This document shows, piece by piece, positions 1 through 8,200 of a stretch of 33,623 bases of DNA. The notes under the pieces were generated by a model that searched no databases, was not told where the DNA came from, and was given only the letters and a program-made list of their open reading frames with translations. The first letter of the stretch is position 1; each line of letters begins with the position of its first letter. The stretch comes from Thiotrichaceae bacterium (GTDB lineage: Bacteria; Pseudomonadota; Gammaproteobacteria; Beggiatoales; Beggiatoaceae): assembly GCA_029939505.1 (NCBI GenBank), contig JAOZSV010000025.1:1-33623 (forward strand). Direction: 5' to 3'. Position numbers and translations under genes: made by a program.

Positions 1-1368
1 GCAGCCTGATTGATGCGGCGACTTTTGTCTTTCCTTTACCGCCTGAAGTACAACAGGTTAAATTATGGCAAGCTGGGAAAGAAATGTTGCCTGTCGCTCT
101 GCAATATCGCGCCGCCAAAGTTTACCGTTTGACAGAAACGGAGTATTTGGAAATGATTTCACACTTTGGTTCGCCAAAAGCCTTGTTTGACTATTTTATG
201 ACGGTTTTACGCGACTATAAAGAAATCTCCCCAAATAACGCTAATTCATACGGGAAAATGGCAACCGCTTTTCACCCCTTTTCCTCAAAGAGAACAACAG
301 CAGAACGGGAATTATATAATCATTGGTTGCCCTTAATTCATTTTCTACACGCTCAAAAAAGACATTTTCTAGCCAAAATGCCTTCTGAACAAGAAGAATA
401 TCAAACTCATTCACTAGAGTCTGCTGAATTAGACGCTTTGGTTACAGAGGCGCGTCAAGCAGAAGTCAATCAAGAATGGGTGATCGCTTTAGAAAAGTGG
501 ACAGCGATTGCACAGGGTAGTCAGGGCGATTTACATCATCAAGCGCAATTAGCCAGGGCAGAACTGTTAGAACAATTGGGCGACGTTTTTTTAGCAACGC
601 GCCTATTACAGCGTTTATTTCTAGGCTCTGATCCACTCTTGTCTCAAAAGGCTTATGATAAGTTATTGAAAGACAAAGAAAAAACAAAGCGTGCGCTCTT
701 ACCCCTATTAGCGACAGCTGTATTGCGCTCAGAAACCGAGTTTTCAGAAACCGAGTTTTTTGAAAAAACTCGATTCGATGTTTTCGTTTTTTTGAAAACG
801 AAAACATCGAATTCTAAACATATTAACTCAACTCATTCACGTTTTAATAGAAAAAGGCTATCGAAATGAAGCATTTATGCTCGGTTTGATCATGCCCCCA
901 ACGCAACGCCCTCATGCTTTGATGATAGAACTCGCTTATCATTCAAGTTGGTGGCAAACGTTTACGGCACTTCTCTGGTTTCTCTCAGACGAAAAGCAAC
1001 AATTATGGCTTGGTTTCAAAGCGCAAGATAAAGGAAATTATGCGGCGGCTATCAACTTTTGGCGTGATGCGGGTGCAGAAGGGCTCAAATTCGCTCACGC
1101 GCTAAAAAAAGGGATTGAGATTCGCACAAAATTACAAACACCCGTTGATCCGCTAAAAAAAGGATTTAAAGAGAGAAAACAAGCCATTTCAGACTGGACG
1201 CGGTGGCAAACAGAACATCCTGGACCTCGCCATTGGAAAAATGCGGATCATTTTGTCCATGATTATGCACGCAACGCGCTCATTTATAGTCTTGAACGGA
1301 ATCGCTATTTTCACGTTTTTATCAGAACTCGTAGGGTGTATAAGCGGAGCGTCATACACCAAAAATAA
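1..1368 (+). pseudogene. Secreted TPR-like protein, copy A: 5' cut by window edge, frameshifted by a hairpin insertion
   Basis: The reading frame is already open at the left edge (codons begin at base 3: SLIDAATFVFPLPPEV) and matches the C-terminal part of the protein at 12941-14893, so the true start lies outside the window. The frame stops at 869 (KRLSK) and resumes one frame later at 877 (MLGLIMPPTQRP). Comparison with the fragment at 20743-21302, which reads through the same region, shows a net gain of 37 bases at about 773-812, where a second hairpin sits in copy A only; 37 is not a multiple of 3, so the gene is broken. The tail contains helical TPR-like segments (WVIALEKWTAIAQGSQGD; QDKGNYAAAINFWRDAGA). 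The last residues (RTRRVYKRSVIHQK) are encoded by an inserted repeat beginning at 1331, so the native C-terminus is probably lost too. The molecular function is unknown. Confidence 0.8.
752..812. repeat. Two adjacent hairpins inside copy A
   Basis: The first palindrome is CGAGTTTTTT-G-AAAAAACTCG (752-772). The second has perfect 18-base arms at 773-790 and 795-812 around a TTTG loop. Only the first has a counterpart in the fragment copy at 20994-21026; the second is extra and shifts the frame. Confidence 0.85.
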
Positions 1369-1432
1369 TCCGATTTAATGGGAATAAAACCATTATTGAA
1401 AGGTGCATGACGCTATCGCTTATGCACCCTAC
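1331..1432. repeat. Inverted repeat pair (GTAGGGTG...CACCCTAC), MITE-like
   Basis: GTAGGGTGTATAAGCGGAGC starts at 1331 and its imperfect reverse complement (GCTATCGCTTATGCACCCTAC) ends at 1432. The same GGTGCATGACGCTATCGC arm recurs at 15120-15151. The element supplies the end of the reading frame of copy A. Confidence 0.7.
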
Positions 1433-1461
1433 AAATCTTATAGTTTAATACACCTTACGAG

Positions 1462-1854
1462 TTAGATATCTAATGAGACAATCTCCCACCCAGCAAGTAA
1501 ATCTTGAGTAATCATATTTGTTCTACCCATTTCAGCTAACATTGCCACAGTTGTAGCTATGGCAAAACCATCAAGATCTTCACCTTCATGTTTAAAACAT
1601 CCTGAAACAAATTCAACTGTTGCTTTAACATTTGGTCTGTTCAGAAGTCCGCTTGCATAGCCTAAACCGGAAAAACAGGTCGCTTCTATCGCAGCATATG
1701 ATTCATACTGACTTTCATCGGTCGCATTTATAAGATTTTTCATGCAGTTCGCCGTCAGCTCGCTCTTTATTTTGAATGGAGTGCTTTCTTCAACACGAAT
1801 ACGCACGGATATTTCTACATTTTCCGCTTTTTTTGCAATAACAACTAATCCCAT
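1462..1854 (-). CDS. Small hypothetical protein, candidate immunity protein for the Rhs module at 2126
   Basis: This encodes 130 aa starting MGLVVIAKKAENVEISV. A good Shine-Dalgarno (GAGAGG) ends 8 bases before the ATG, which supports this start. There is no signal peptide or membrane segment, so the protein should be cytoplasmic. It contains an alanine/glycine-rich middle (ATCFSGLGYASGLL) and two conserved-looking cysteine positions, but I recognise no family. It is the first gene after the orphan Rhs-Hint-toxin module on the same strand, 271 bases downstream, which is the usual position of a cognate immunity gene in Rhs and CDI systems. The gap holds two palindromic elements and a 24-base tandem repeat. 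The immunity role is inferred from position only; the protein could be an unrelated hypothetical. Confidence 0.6.
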   Translation of the reverse strand: MGLVVIAKKAENVEISVRIRVEESTPFKIKSELTANCMKNLINATDESQYESYAAIEATCFSGLGYASGLLNRPNVKATVEFVSGCFKHEGEDLDGFAIATTVAMLAEMGRTNMITQDLLAGWEIVSLDI

Positions 1855-1914
1855 TCAAATAGCCTCTCAGCTCTTATTAAGATGATAACTAATTCTACTT
1901 GGTTAAATTTGACG

Positions 1915-1975
1915 TAACTGATTGATTTATAAGAAATCACTAAATATAAGTGAATTCAATAAAATCAATCAGTTA
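1915..1975. repeat. Short inverted-repeat element with TAACTGA ends
   Basis: Perfect 14-base arms, TAACTGATTGATTT (1915-1928) and AAATCAATCAGTTA (1962-1975), are separated by 33 AT-rich bases. A related element with ATAA(C/T)TCATTGATTT arms lies at 25972-26043. The outer heptamer TAACTGA matches a repeat I recall being described from Beggiatoa genomes; that link is from memory. Confidence 0.65.
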
Positions 1976-2028
1976 CCCTATAATGTGACAAAGTATACTG
2001 CACACGGGCATAACTTAAACTTTTAAGT

Positions 2029-2057
2029 AGGTGGGCAAAGTCTTTTTTTGCCCACCT
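2029..2057. repeat. GGTGGGCAAA hairpin repeat
   Basis: Arms AGGTGGGCAAA (2029-2039) and TTTGCCCACCT (2047-2057) enclose a T-rich loop. Relatives are at 12724-12755, 14890-15075 and 33318-33331. It lies between the orphan toxin and its candidate immunity gene and could form a hairpin in their transcript. No T-run follows it, so I do not call it a terminator. Confidence 0.6.
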
Positions 2058-2061
2058 TCCT

Positions 2062-2109
2062 CATTAGAAAAGTTAAGTTTATTCCCATTAGAAAAGTTAA
2101 GTTTATTCC
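2062..2109. repeat. 24-base tandem duplication
   Basis: Two perfect head-to-tail copies of a 24-base unit beginning CATTAGAAAAGTTAAG, at 2062-2085 and 2086-2109, lie just downstream of the toxin-module stop codon. Confidence 0.85.
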
Positions 2110-2125
2110 CGTACTGAGTATAGAA

Positions 2126-4048
2126 CTAATCCCATTGAAATGGTTTCAAAGCATTGGGGGCTACTTTCAAACCTTGTTTTTCTATGGCTGCTTTGATTGA
2201 TCCCAAGATTTCTCCACCAAATTGAAATGAACCAGAAATATTATCAAGTTCAGTAATAACACTTCCGTCTATTTTTAATGTCCCTGCCCCTCTAGTAGGC
2301 TTATTTCCCCCCAATACTTGAGGATGCATGTGAGGCCCATTTGTAGCAATATGTACCACACTATCTACATCCATTACATAAACATACTCTCCTGACTCTA
2401 CGTTAGATGTTAGTTTAACAGAAGATGAATGTTTTTTGTAAAGAAAATCATCAACAAGAGGTCTTCTTGGTCCAGAACCACCGCAATTGTGAACAAGATA
2501 ACCTTTTTTGCCAACAAAATAATTTTCATTTGTGGCCACTGTAAGATTAAAGACTAGGCCATAAAATGGCCGTTTAATCACATTCTGAACTTTCAATTCT
2601 GTTTTATGCAAAGTAAAAAGGTGATCACCTTTTTTAATTTGATTAGCATGAACCCATCCTTGACCATTTATGTAAAATGGATGTTCAGCAGTAGCCTCAA
2701 TAGTTTCACCATTTTCCAAAATCAGAGTGACAATGGTGTATTCCTGTTCACCTTGAATAAGATTAACAACCTCATTAAATTGTTCTTGTCCAATTTTCTC
2801 ATCATAGGACAAAACGAAGTCACCTATTCTGATTTCCTCAATAGGAATCAAGCCCTGTCTCGTGTGGACTAAGGTACCAACTATGAAACTACTCTTTTTC
2901 TTAGAACTGCAACTACCGCCCAAGCGTAGAAACAATTTTTGTGTGGATTTGTTTAACCTCCCTAAAATAACAAGAGCACCAAGTGCTTTGTCAGTCAGTT
3001 TCTCTGTCACCGCTCCCATAGGATCAGTAACGAAATCAAAGAAATTCAAGGCTTTGTCAATCCGACTCATGGTGCTCAAGATGCTACTAACCGAGTTACC
3101 TGCACTAAAACTGCCCAATGAAAAGTACCCACTCGGATCAACCATATTAACCGGATCAGCATTGCCATACAAATACTTATGCAAGGTAATCGGGTCTTGC
3201 GGAACACCATCAAAGCCATCCATACTCAAAAACCGCCCACTACCTGGATTATAATACCGCGCTCTCAGATAATAATTCCCTGTATTCGGATCAATCTGTT
3301 CACCCGTGTACAGATAATTATTATCCGTTTCACCCGTTTGCTCTAGCAATTCACCAAAAGCGTCATAAGTATAGCTATCTGTGATTTCACTACTTGGGTT
3401 AGTTAGGGTTCGAGTACTGCCTAACCCATCATAATGGTAATAGTTAACCTCATTATCGCGATATTGACTAACCAGATCATCACCATAAAGATAAGCAACC
3501 TTGATTTGATTATCTTGGTCAAGTTCGGCAATCACTTGAGATAAGCTATCATTACTCTCTACGACATATTGAGTGACTTCTCCATCGGCATTGGTTTGAA
3601 CACGGTTGCCATCCGCATCATAAGCATAAGTAACCGTACTTGTCGTTTGACCATTTTCCTCTGTCACCACTTCAATTAAACGGTTATCGCCATCATAGCT
3701 ATAGAGCAAGATATTATCTTCTTCCGCAATCCTAATCGTGTTACCGTTGTTATCATACTGATATTCGACACCACCTTGCTTTTTAAGACGGTCATTAGCG
3801 TCATAAGTGTACTCAGTATGAACTCCATCTTCTATGCTATAAACACGATTACCAACGCTATCATATTGATAACTAAATGAGATTTCACTACCATCAGCCT
3901 TAGTAATTGCTTCATCCTTTAAGCGATAAAGGTCATCATAACGGTAATCAACCACACGACCAGTATGCTCTGTGACTTGAAGACGATGTCCGGTAGGAGC
4001 TAGAGTATATTGGTAACTCGCAAGAAAAAAAAATAGGGGACAGACCAC
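2126..4048 (-). CDS. Orphan (displaced) Rhs core - Hint - toxin tip module
   Basis: From about 4020 down this is the 3' part of an Rhs gene. It has YD repeats, then the Rhs core with YLYGDDLVSQY and RYYNPGSGRFLSMDGF, then the linker PSGYFSLGSFSAG. A Hint domain follows (SSFIVGTLVHT ... HPFY ... GYLVHNCG, about 2480-2890) and then a tip of about 115 residues. Hint position 1 appears to be Ser, not Cys. The tip contains HPQVLGGNKPTRGAGTL and ITELDNISGSF, resembling a GAG...I..N.SGHY motif I recall from other polymorphic-toxin tips; its activity is unknown. The frame opens at a GTG inside a 22-base inverted repeat (4032-4084) with no Shine-Dalgarno, and there is no signal peptide. It is therefore probably a silent cassette that can donate its tip to the homologous full-length gene at 5283-11714. 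It is followed by a candidate immunity gene at 1462-1854. Confidence 0.8.
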   Translation of the reverse strand: MVCPLFFFLASYQYTLAPTGHRLQVTEHTGRVVDYRYDDLYRLKDEAITKADGSEISFSYQYDSVGNRVYSIEDGVHTEYTYDANDRLKKQGGVEYQYDNNGNTIRIAEEDNILLYSYDGDNRLIEVVTEENGQTTSTVTYAYDADGNRVQTNADGEVTQYVVESNDSLSQVIAELDQDNQIKVAYLYGDDLVSQYRDNEVNYYHYDGLGSTRTLTNPSSEITDSYTYDAFGELLEQTGETDNNYLYTGEQIDPNTGNYYLRARYYNPGSGRFLSMDGFDGVPQDPITLHKYLYGNADPVNMVDPSGYFSLGSFSAGNSVSSILSTMSRIDKALNFFDFVTDPMGAVTEKLTDKALGALVILGRLNKSTQKLFLRLGGSCSSKKKSSFIVGTLVHTRQGLIPIEEIRIGDFVLSYDEKIGQEQFNEVVNLIQGEQEYTIVTLILENGETIEATAEHPFYINGQGWVHANQIKKGDHLFTLHKTELKVQNVIKRPFYGLVFNLTVATNENYFVGKKGYLVHNCGGSGPRRPLVDDFLYKKHSSSVKLTSNVESGEYVYVMDVDSVVHIATNGPHMHPQVLGGNKPTRGAGTLKIDGSVITELDNISGSFQFGGEILGSIKAAIEKQGLKVAPNALKPFQWD

Positions 4049-4084
4049 ATTTATTTTCGCATTAAATGTGGTCTGTCCCCTATT
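4032..4084. repeat. REP-like perfect inverted repeat (GGGGACAGACCAC family)
   Basis: Perfect 22-base arms, beginning AATAGGGGACAGACCACATT at 4032 and ending CCCCTATT at 4084, flank a 9-base loop. The sequence resembles REP elements associated with RAYT (TnpA-REP) transposases; no such transposase is in the window. The element sits exactly where the orphan Rhs sequence begins. Confidence 0.85.
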
Positions 4085-4096
4085 ATTGAACGAGTT

Positions 4097-4280
4097 ACCT
4101 CAACGAGAAATAGGGGGGGACAGTCATGAACTGGCTTGTTGCCAGTGTTGACGGATTGGTGGACCTCTTGACGCTGGCGCGTCGAGAATGGATTCCCACG
4201 CCGGCGCGTGGGAACCAGAAAAACCCCTGCTGCGAGCCAGAGAATGGATTCCCACGCCGGCGCGTGGGAACCAGAAAAAC
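4097..4280. repeat. Repeat block with two CCCACGCCGGCGCGTGGG hairpins
   Basis: Block 4097-4227 is nearly identical to 21549-21679 (shared TTGTTGCCAGTGTTGACGGA and CTCTTGACGCTGGCGCGTCG). It ends in the palindrome CCCACGCCGGCGCGTGGG within AGAATGGATTCCCACGCCGG. A second copy of the palindromic part follows at 4242-4280. The open frames across it (FWFPRAGVGIHS) are translation of the repeat and not a gene. Both long copies abut a broken Rhs gene. This accounts for the 4021-4337 gap. Confidence 0.8.
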
Positions 4281-4318
4281 TCTTTGGTCGTGTTCCACTT
4301 ATGTAATGATGAACGTGA
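4279..4318 (+). repeat. Direct repeat flanking the HEAT gene, left copy
   Basis: CTCTTTGGTCGTGTTCCACT followed by ATGTAATGATGAACGTGA. It is the same sequence as 5111-5152 with a 1-base indel. The pair brackets the HEAT-repeat gene and a MITE-like element. Confidence 0.85.
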
Positions 4319-4337
4319 TAGATGAGTATTACATAAC

Positions 4338-4961
4338 TTACTTGTCTGATTGACGTTTTTTGATTTTATTATGGAATAAATCATATTCATCACATCCATG
4401 TTCTAGGTAAAAAAGTGATTTTTTAGCATCTTCACGTACTTCTTCCATTTCATCAGACAATGCGGTTTCTAAGGCCACAATGGACATTTCACATTTAAAA
4501 AATCGTAGTGCCCAAGCTATTGCACAACGAATGTACCAATCAGTCTCTTTATTTCCACCGCTTAACAGTCGGCAAAAGCGTAAAACCACTTTCTGTTGTT
4601 GAGTGGCAGACATTTCTTTTCCTTGTTCAATAAGATAATCTTGAATCTTACCAAGTTCTCCAATAATCGTTTCTCGATTATAATCATGTTTTTCCTCTTT
4701 TAGAAGGTTTAGTAACATATCAACTACTTGTTCGCCACCCAACGAGCTTAGTAATATGATAGCTCTATTTCGATCATGCCAATCTAAAAACAATTTTTTA
4801 TTTAATGCCTCACGAATAGCATTAAACGTTTTTTCTCCTCCAATCTTTTCAAGACAACTAAGAACATTATCCTTAGTACCTTCTTGGAAAGGTTTTCCAT
4901 CGCCTATTAAAATTCTCAGACACTTATCTTCATCAGTTTCTTTAACTTTTTTCTTACTCAT
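4338..4961 (-). CDS. HEAT/PBS-like repeat protein, candidate immunity protein
   Basis: The preferred start gives 207 aa (MSKKKVKETDEDKCLRIL). An in-frame upstream ATG at 5042 would add 27 residues encoded by a MITE-like element (4992-5080), so I reject it. No clear Shine-Dalgarno precedes 4961. The protein is all helical, with HEAT-like units such as WYIRCAIAWALRFFKCEM-SIVALETALSDEMEEVREDAKKSL near the C-terminus and earlier copies around GGEKTFNAIREAL and GGEQVVDMLLNLL. It is cytoplasmic, with no signal peptide. It lies directly downstream of the deaminase-tipped Rhs gene and its tip remnant on the same strand, the usual immunity position. HEAT-like folds commonly bind proteins, which fits neutralising a toxin, but this is inference. 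A 41-base direct repeat on each side suggests that it came in as a cassette. Confidence 0.75.
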   Translation of the reverse strand: MSKKKVKETDEDKCLRILIGDGKPFQEGTKDNVLSCLEKIGGEKTFNAIREALNKKLFLDWHDRNRAIILLSSLGGEQVVDMLLNLLKEEKHDYNRETIIGELGKIQDYLIEQGKEMSATQQQKVVLRFCRLLSGGNKETDWYIRCAIAWALRFFKCEMSIVALETALSDEMEEVREDAKKSLFYLEHGCDEYDLFHNKIKKRQSDK

Positions 4962-4991
4962 AAGATTTATAAAAGTATGATAAAAACTAAT

Positions 4992-5080
4992 GGTAGTGTC
5001 CCAATAATAATAAAAAATTTTAAAAATCTTGTGTCTCCTCAACCTTAAAATAAAATTTTCTTTATCTTTGGGACACCACC
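4992..5080. mobile_element. MITE-like element, 89 bp
   Basis: Terminal inverted repeats GGTAGTGTCCCAA (4992-5004) and TTGGGACACCACC (5068-5080) match at 12 of 13 positions around an AT-rich, non-coding interior. No flanking target duplication is clear. Confidence 0.6.
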
Positions 5081-5110
5081 AAAAGTAGTGTAAATAGACA
5101 AATTGTAACC

Positions 5111-5152
5111 AACTCTTTGGTCGTGTTCCACTTCATGTAATGATGAACGTGA
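5111..5152 (+). repeat. Direct repeat flanking the HEAT gene, right copy
   Basis: Same 41-base sequence as 4279-4318, with one extra C (CCACTTC instead of CCACTT). It lies between the HEAT gene and the deaminase-tip remnant. Confidence 0.85.
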
Positions 5153-5206
5153 AAATTGCTTTATTCTAAGCTATTTTACACTTCACATTTCATAATTTTT
5201 GGAATA

Positions 5207-5281
5207 TTACCTAGATTTTCTTCCTTCAATGGTATTCGATGTACCAAAAGCATTTTTATCTCCTACACTAACCCCCAAAGC
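5207..5281 (-). pseudogene. Orphan remnant of a second deaminase toxin tip
   Basis: Translation on the minus strand from 5281 gives ALGVSVGDKNAFGTSNTIEG followed by RKSR and a stop. This aligns with LGVCMGDKKAFGTTHTIG in the tip of the Rhs gene that ends 2 bases upstream (5283), but it stops just before the CSE motif. It is in another frame from that gene and has no start, so it is a decayed leftover of a related tip. Such remnants directly 3' of an Rhs gene are expected when a new tip replaces an old one. Confidence 0.75.
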
Positions 5282-5282
5282 A

Positions 5283-8200
5283 TTAATTTTTAAGACCATG
5301 AATATTTTGGCAAACGTTGCAATGATCTTTCACTTTGCCACGCGCAGCGTGGCCAGTAGCACCTTTTCTAACCTCATATGACAAAGTCCAAAGTATGCTT
5401 AGAGGGTTTGACCCTGTCCACAAGAGTTTATTAGCTGCACGAAATTCTGAACAACGTCCAATGGTATGAGTTGTACCAAAAGCCTTTTTATCTCCCATAC
5501 AAACTCCCAAAAACTGTAAACGTTTAAGTAGTACTGGGTGTACTGATGAGGGTCCATCACCATTAAATGCTGCTCGTGCTTGAACTTTAACGGGATCATA
5601 TGCAGCACCAACAATATATATCTTTGGTACTTTATTAAGTCGACTATTTGGTGTCTTGTGCAGCAATTTATCCATCGCCTGATATGCCCGGTGTTTCGCT
5701 TTCCGAACTTTATCGCGTTTTTGTTTACATTTGCTTCCTTTTCCTTTATTGTGAACCACCAATTGTTGAGAACCGACCATATAGGTATGCGAATCTTCAA
5801 CTGTTAGGTTGTATACCTCAACATGAGTTGGAAACTTGGAAATACTAATGACTGTTGCCAAATCACCAGTTGCGAGCCGAACATTATCACCTTCTTGTAA
5901 CTCTTGGGCAACTCTCCAAGTCTTATCTTCTAAATAAAAAGGATGATTCAGCGTTGAAGTAATACTTTCGCCAGTGTTAAAAGCAATCTCAAGTAAATCA
6001 TATTGACCCTTTCCACGAATTAGATTGGTTACTTCATGGTATTGATAGGTATCCGTTTCTTCGTCATAACTTAAAACGAAATCTCCTATCTGAATATCTT
6101 GAATAGAAACCAGCCCTTTTTCAGTGGTAACTTGCGTTTCAGCCGTAAAACTATTACAACTAGTGAACAACGTTAGCAACTGATCGGCTGCCTTGCTTTG
6201 ACCTAGCATTCTAAATAAAACAAGGCCCCCACGTGCTCTGTTAGTCAATTTGTCAACGACCGCACCGGCCGGATCAGTCACGAAATCAAGTATATTCAAG
6301 ACTTTGCCAACCCGACTCATGGTGCTCAAGATGCCACCAACCGAATTACCGACACTGAAGCTCCCCAATGAGAAATACCCACTCGGATCAATCATATTAA
6401 CCGGATCAGCATTGCCATACAAATACTTATGCAACGTAATCGGTTCTTGAGCATTCCCATTAAAACTATCCATACTCAGGAAACGACCACTACCAGGATT
6501 ATAATACCTAGCTCTCAGATAATAATTCCCCGTATTCGGATCAATCTGCTCACCCGTATACAGATAATTATTGTCCGTTTCACCAGTCTGCTCTAGCAAT
6601 TCACCAAACGCTTCATAAGTATAGCTATCTGTGATTTCACTACTTGGGTTAGTTAGGGTTCGAGTACTGCCTAACCCATCATAATGGTAATAGTTAACCT
6701 CATTATCGCGATATTGACTAACCAGATCATCACCATAAAGATAAGCAACCTTGATTTGATTATCTTGGTCAAGTTCGGCAATCACTTGAGATAAGCTATC
6801 ATTACTCTCTACGACATATTGAGTGACTTCTCCATCGGCATTGGTTTGAACACGGTTGCCATCCGCATCATAAGCATAAGTAACCGTACTTGTCGTTTGA
6901 CCATTTTCCTCTGTCACCACTTCAATTAAACGGTTATCGCCATCATAGCTATAGAGCAAGATATTATCTTCTTCCGCAATCCTAATCGTGTTACCGTTGT
7001 TATCATACTGATATTCGACACCACCTTGCTTTTTAAGACGGTCATTATCATCATAAGTGTACTCCGTATGAACACCATCTTCTATGCTATAAACACGATT
7101 ACCAACCGCATCATATTGATAACTAAAGGAAACTTCACTGCCATTCGCCGGCGTAATTGCCTCTTCCTTCAAGCGATAAAGGTCATCATAACTGTAATCA
7201 ACCACACGACCCGAATGCTCTGTTATTTGAGTACGATGCCCTGTCGGGGCTAAAGTGTATTGATAACTGGCTAGCAAACTATTATCTGGTTTGCGTGTTT
7301 CCAAGGAGGTCAAGCGGTTAAGCTTATCGTAACCATACTGTGTGGAAGTGCCATTGGCATAGTTCACCTGTTCACGATTGCCCACCGAATCATAGACATA
7401 AATGGTTTCGCCATCAGGTGCTATCACCTTTTGTAATCGAGACAGTGTATCATACTTATACTTCACCTCAGCCACACTACCATTAGGAGCCGTGAACTTC
7501 AATAAAGTCCGATTCCCCAACTTATCATAGCCATACTCTAAAATCGCCTGATTAGGTTTCACTTCCTTAATCAAGCGATGACGGTTGTCATAGCTGTAAT
7601 TCGTTGTTCCTAAAGGGTCAGTCTGAGTTTTACGATTACCAATCACATCGTAAGTAAAGCTTTCCACCCGTCCATCGGCATAAGCGATTTTTAGCAAACG
7701 ATCATTGTTGGGATCGTAGCTAAAAGTCGTTGTTTTTTGATTGAAATCCGTATGACTCAGCAAGTGACCTGTCTTTTTATGGTATGCAAAGGTTTCCGTC
7801 ATGCCTAACGGCAATGTGCGACTGAGAACCCGACCCAATTTGTTGTATGTCCAAGTTGTTGTCTGCTGGTTCGCATCTATTTGACTCAGACGATTACCGA
7901 CTTCGTCATAAGCAAAGCGAGTTTGTACTTGGCTATCATTAAGAAACTTGGCCACTTGAGTCAGGCGAGCTACTTTGTCGTATTCGTACTGGGTTTCCCG
8001 TCCAGCCAAATCTCTCTCACTCACCAAACGCCCACCAAGATCATAAAACTCTTCTTTGACAAGATTATCAGAATAGAGGGTTTTGATACGTCTGTCTAAC
8101 ACATCATACTGATAAGAGATAATGTGATTGTTGGCATCGGTTTCCGAAACCAAGTTGCCATTTTTGTCATAGACAAAAGAGCTTACCTGCCCCAAGGCGT

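Noticed and set aside
2029-2057. Rho-independent terminator
   Set aside because: The stem is a dispersed GTAGGGTGGGCAA repeat and no T-run follows on either strand in the right place.
4095-4399. Small proteins containing FWFPRAGVGIHS
   Set aside because: These frames are translations of the CCCACGCCGGCGCGTGGG repeat; the same peptide appears wherever the repeat occurs (also at 21552-21680).
4962-5042. Longer start for the HEAT-repeat protein at 5042
   Set aside because: The extra residues are encoded by a MITE-like inverted repeat (4992-5080).
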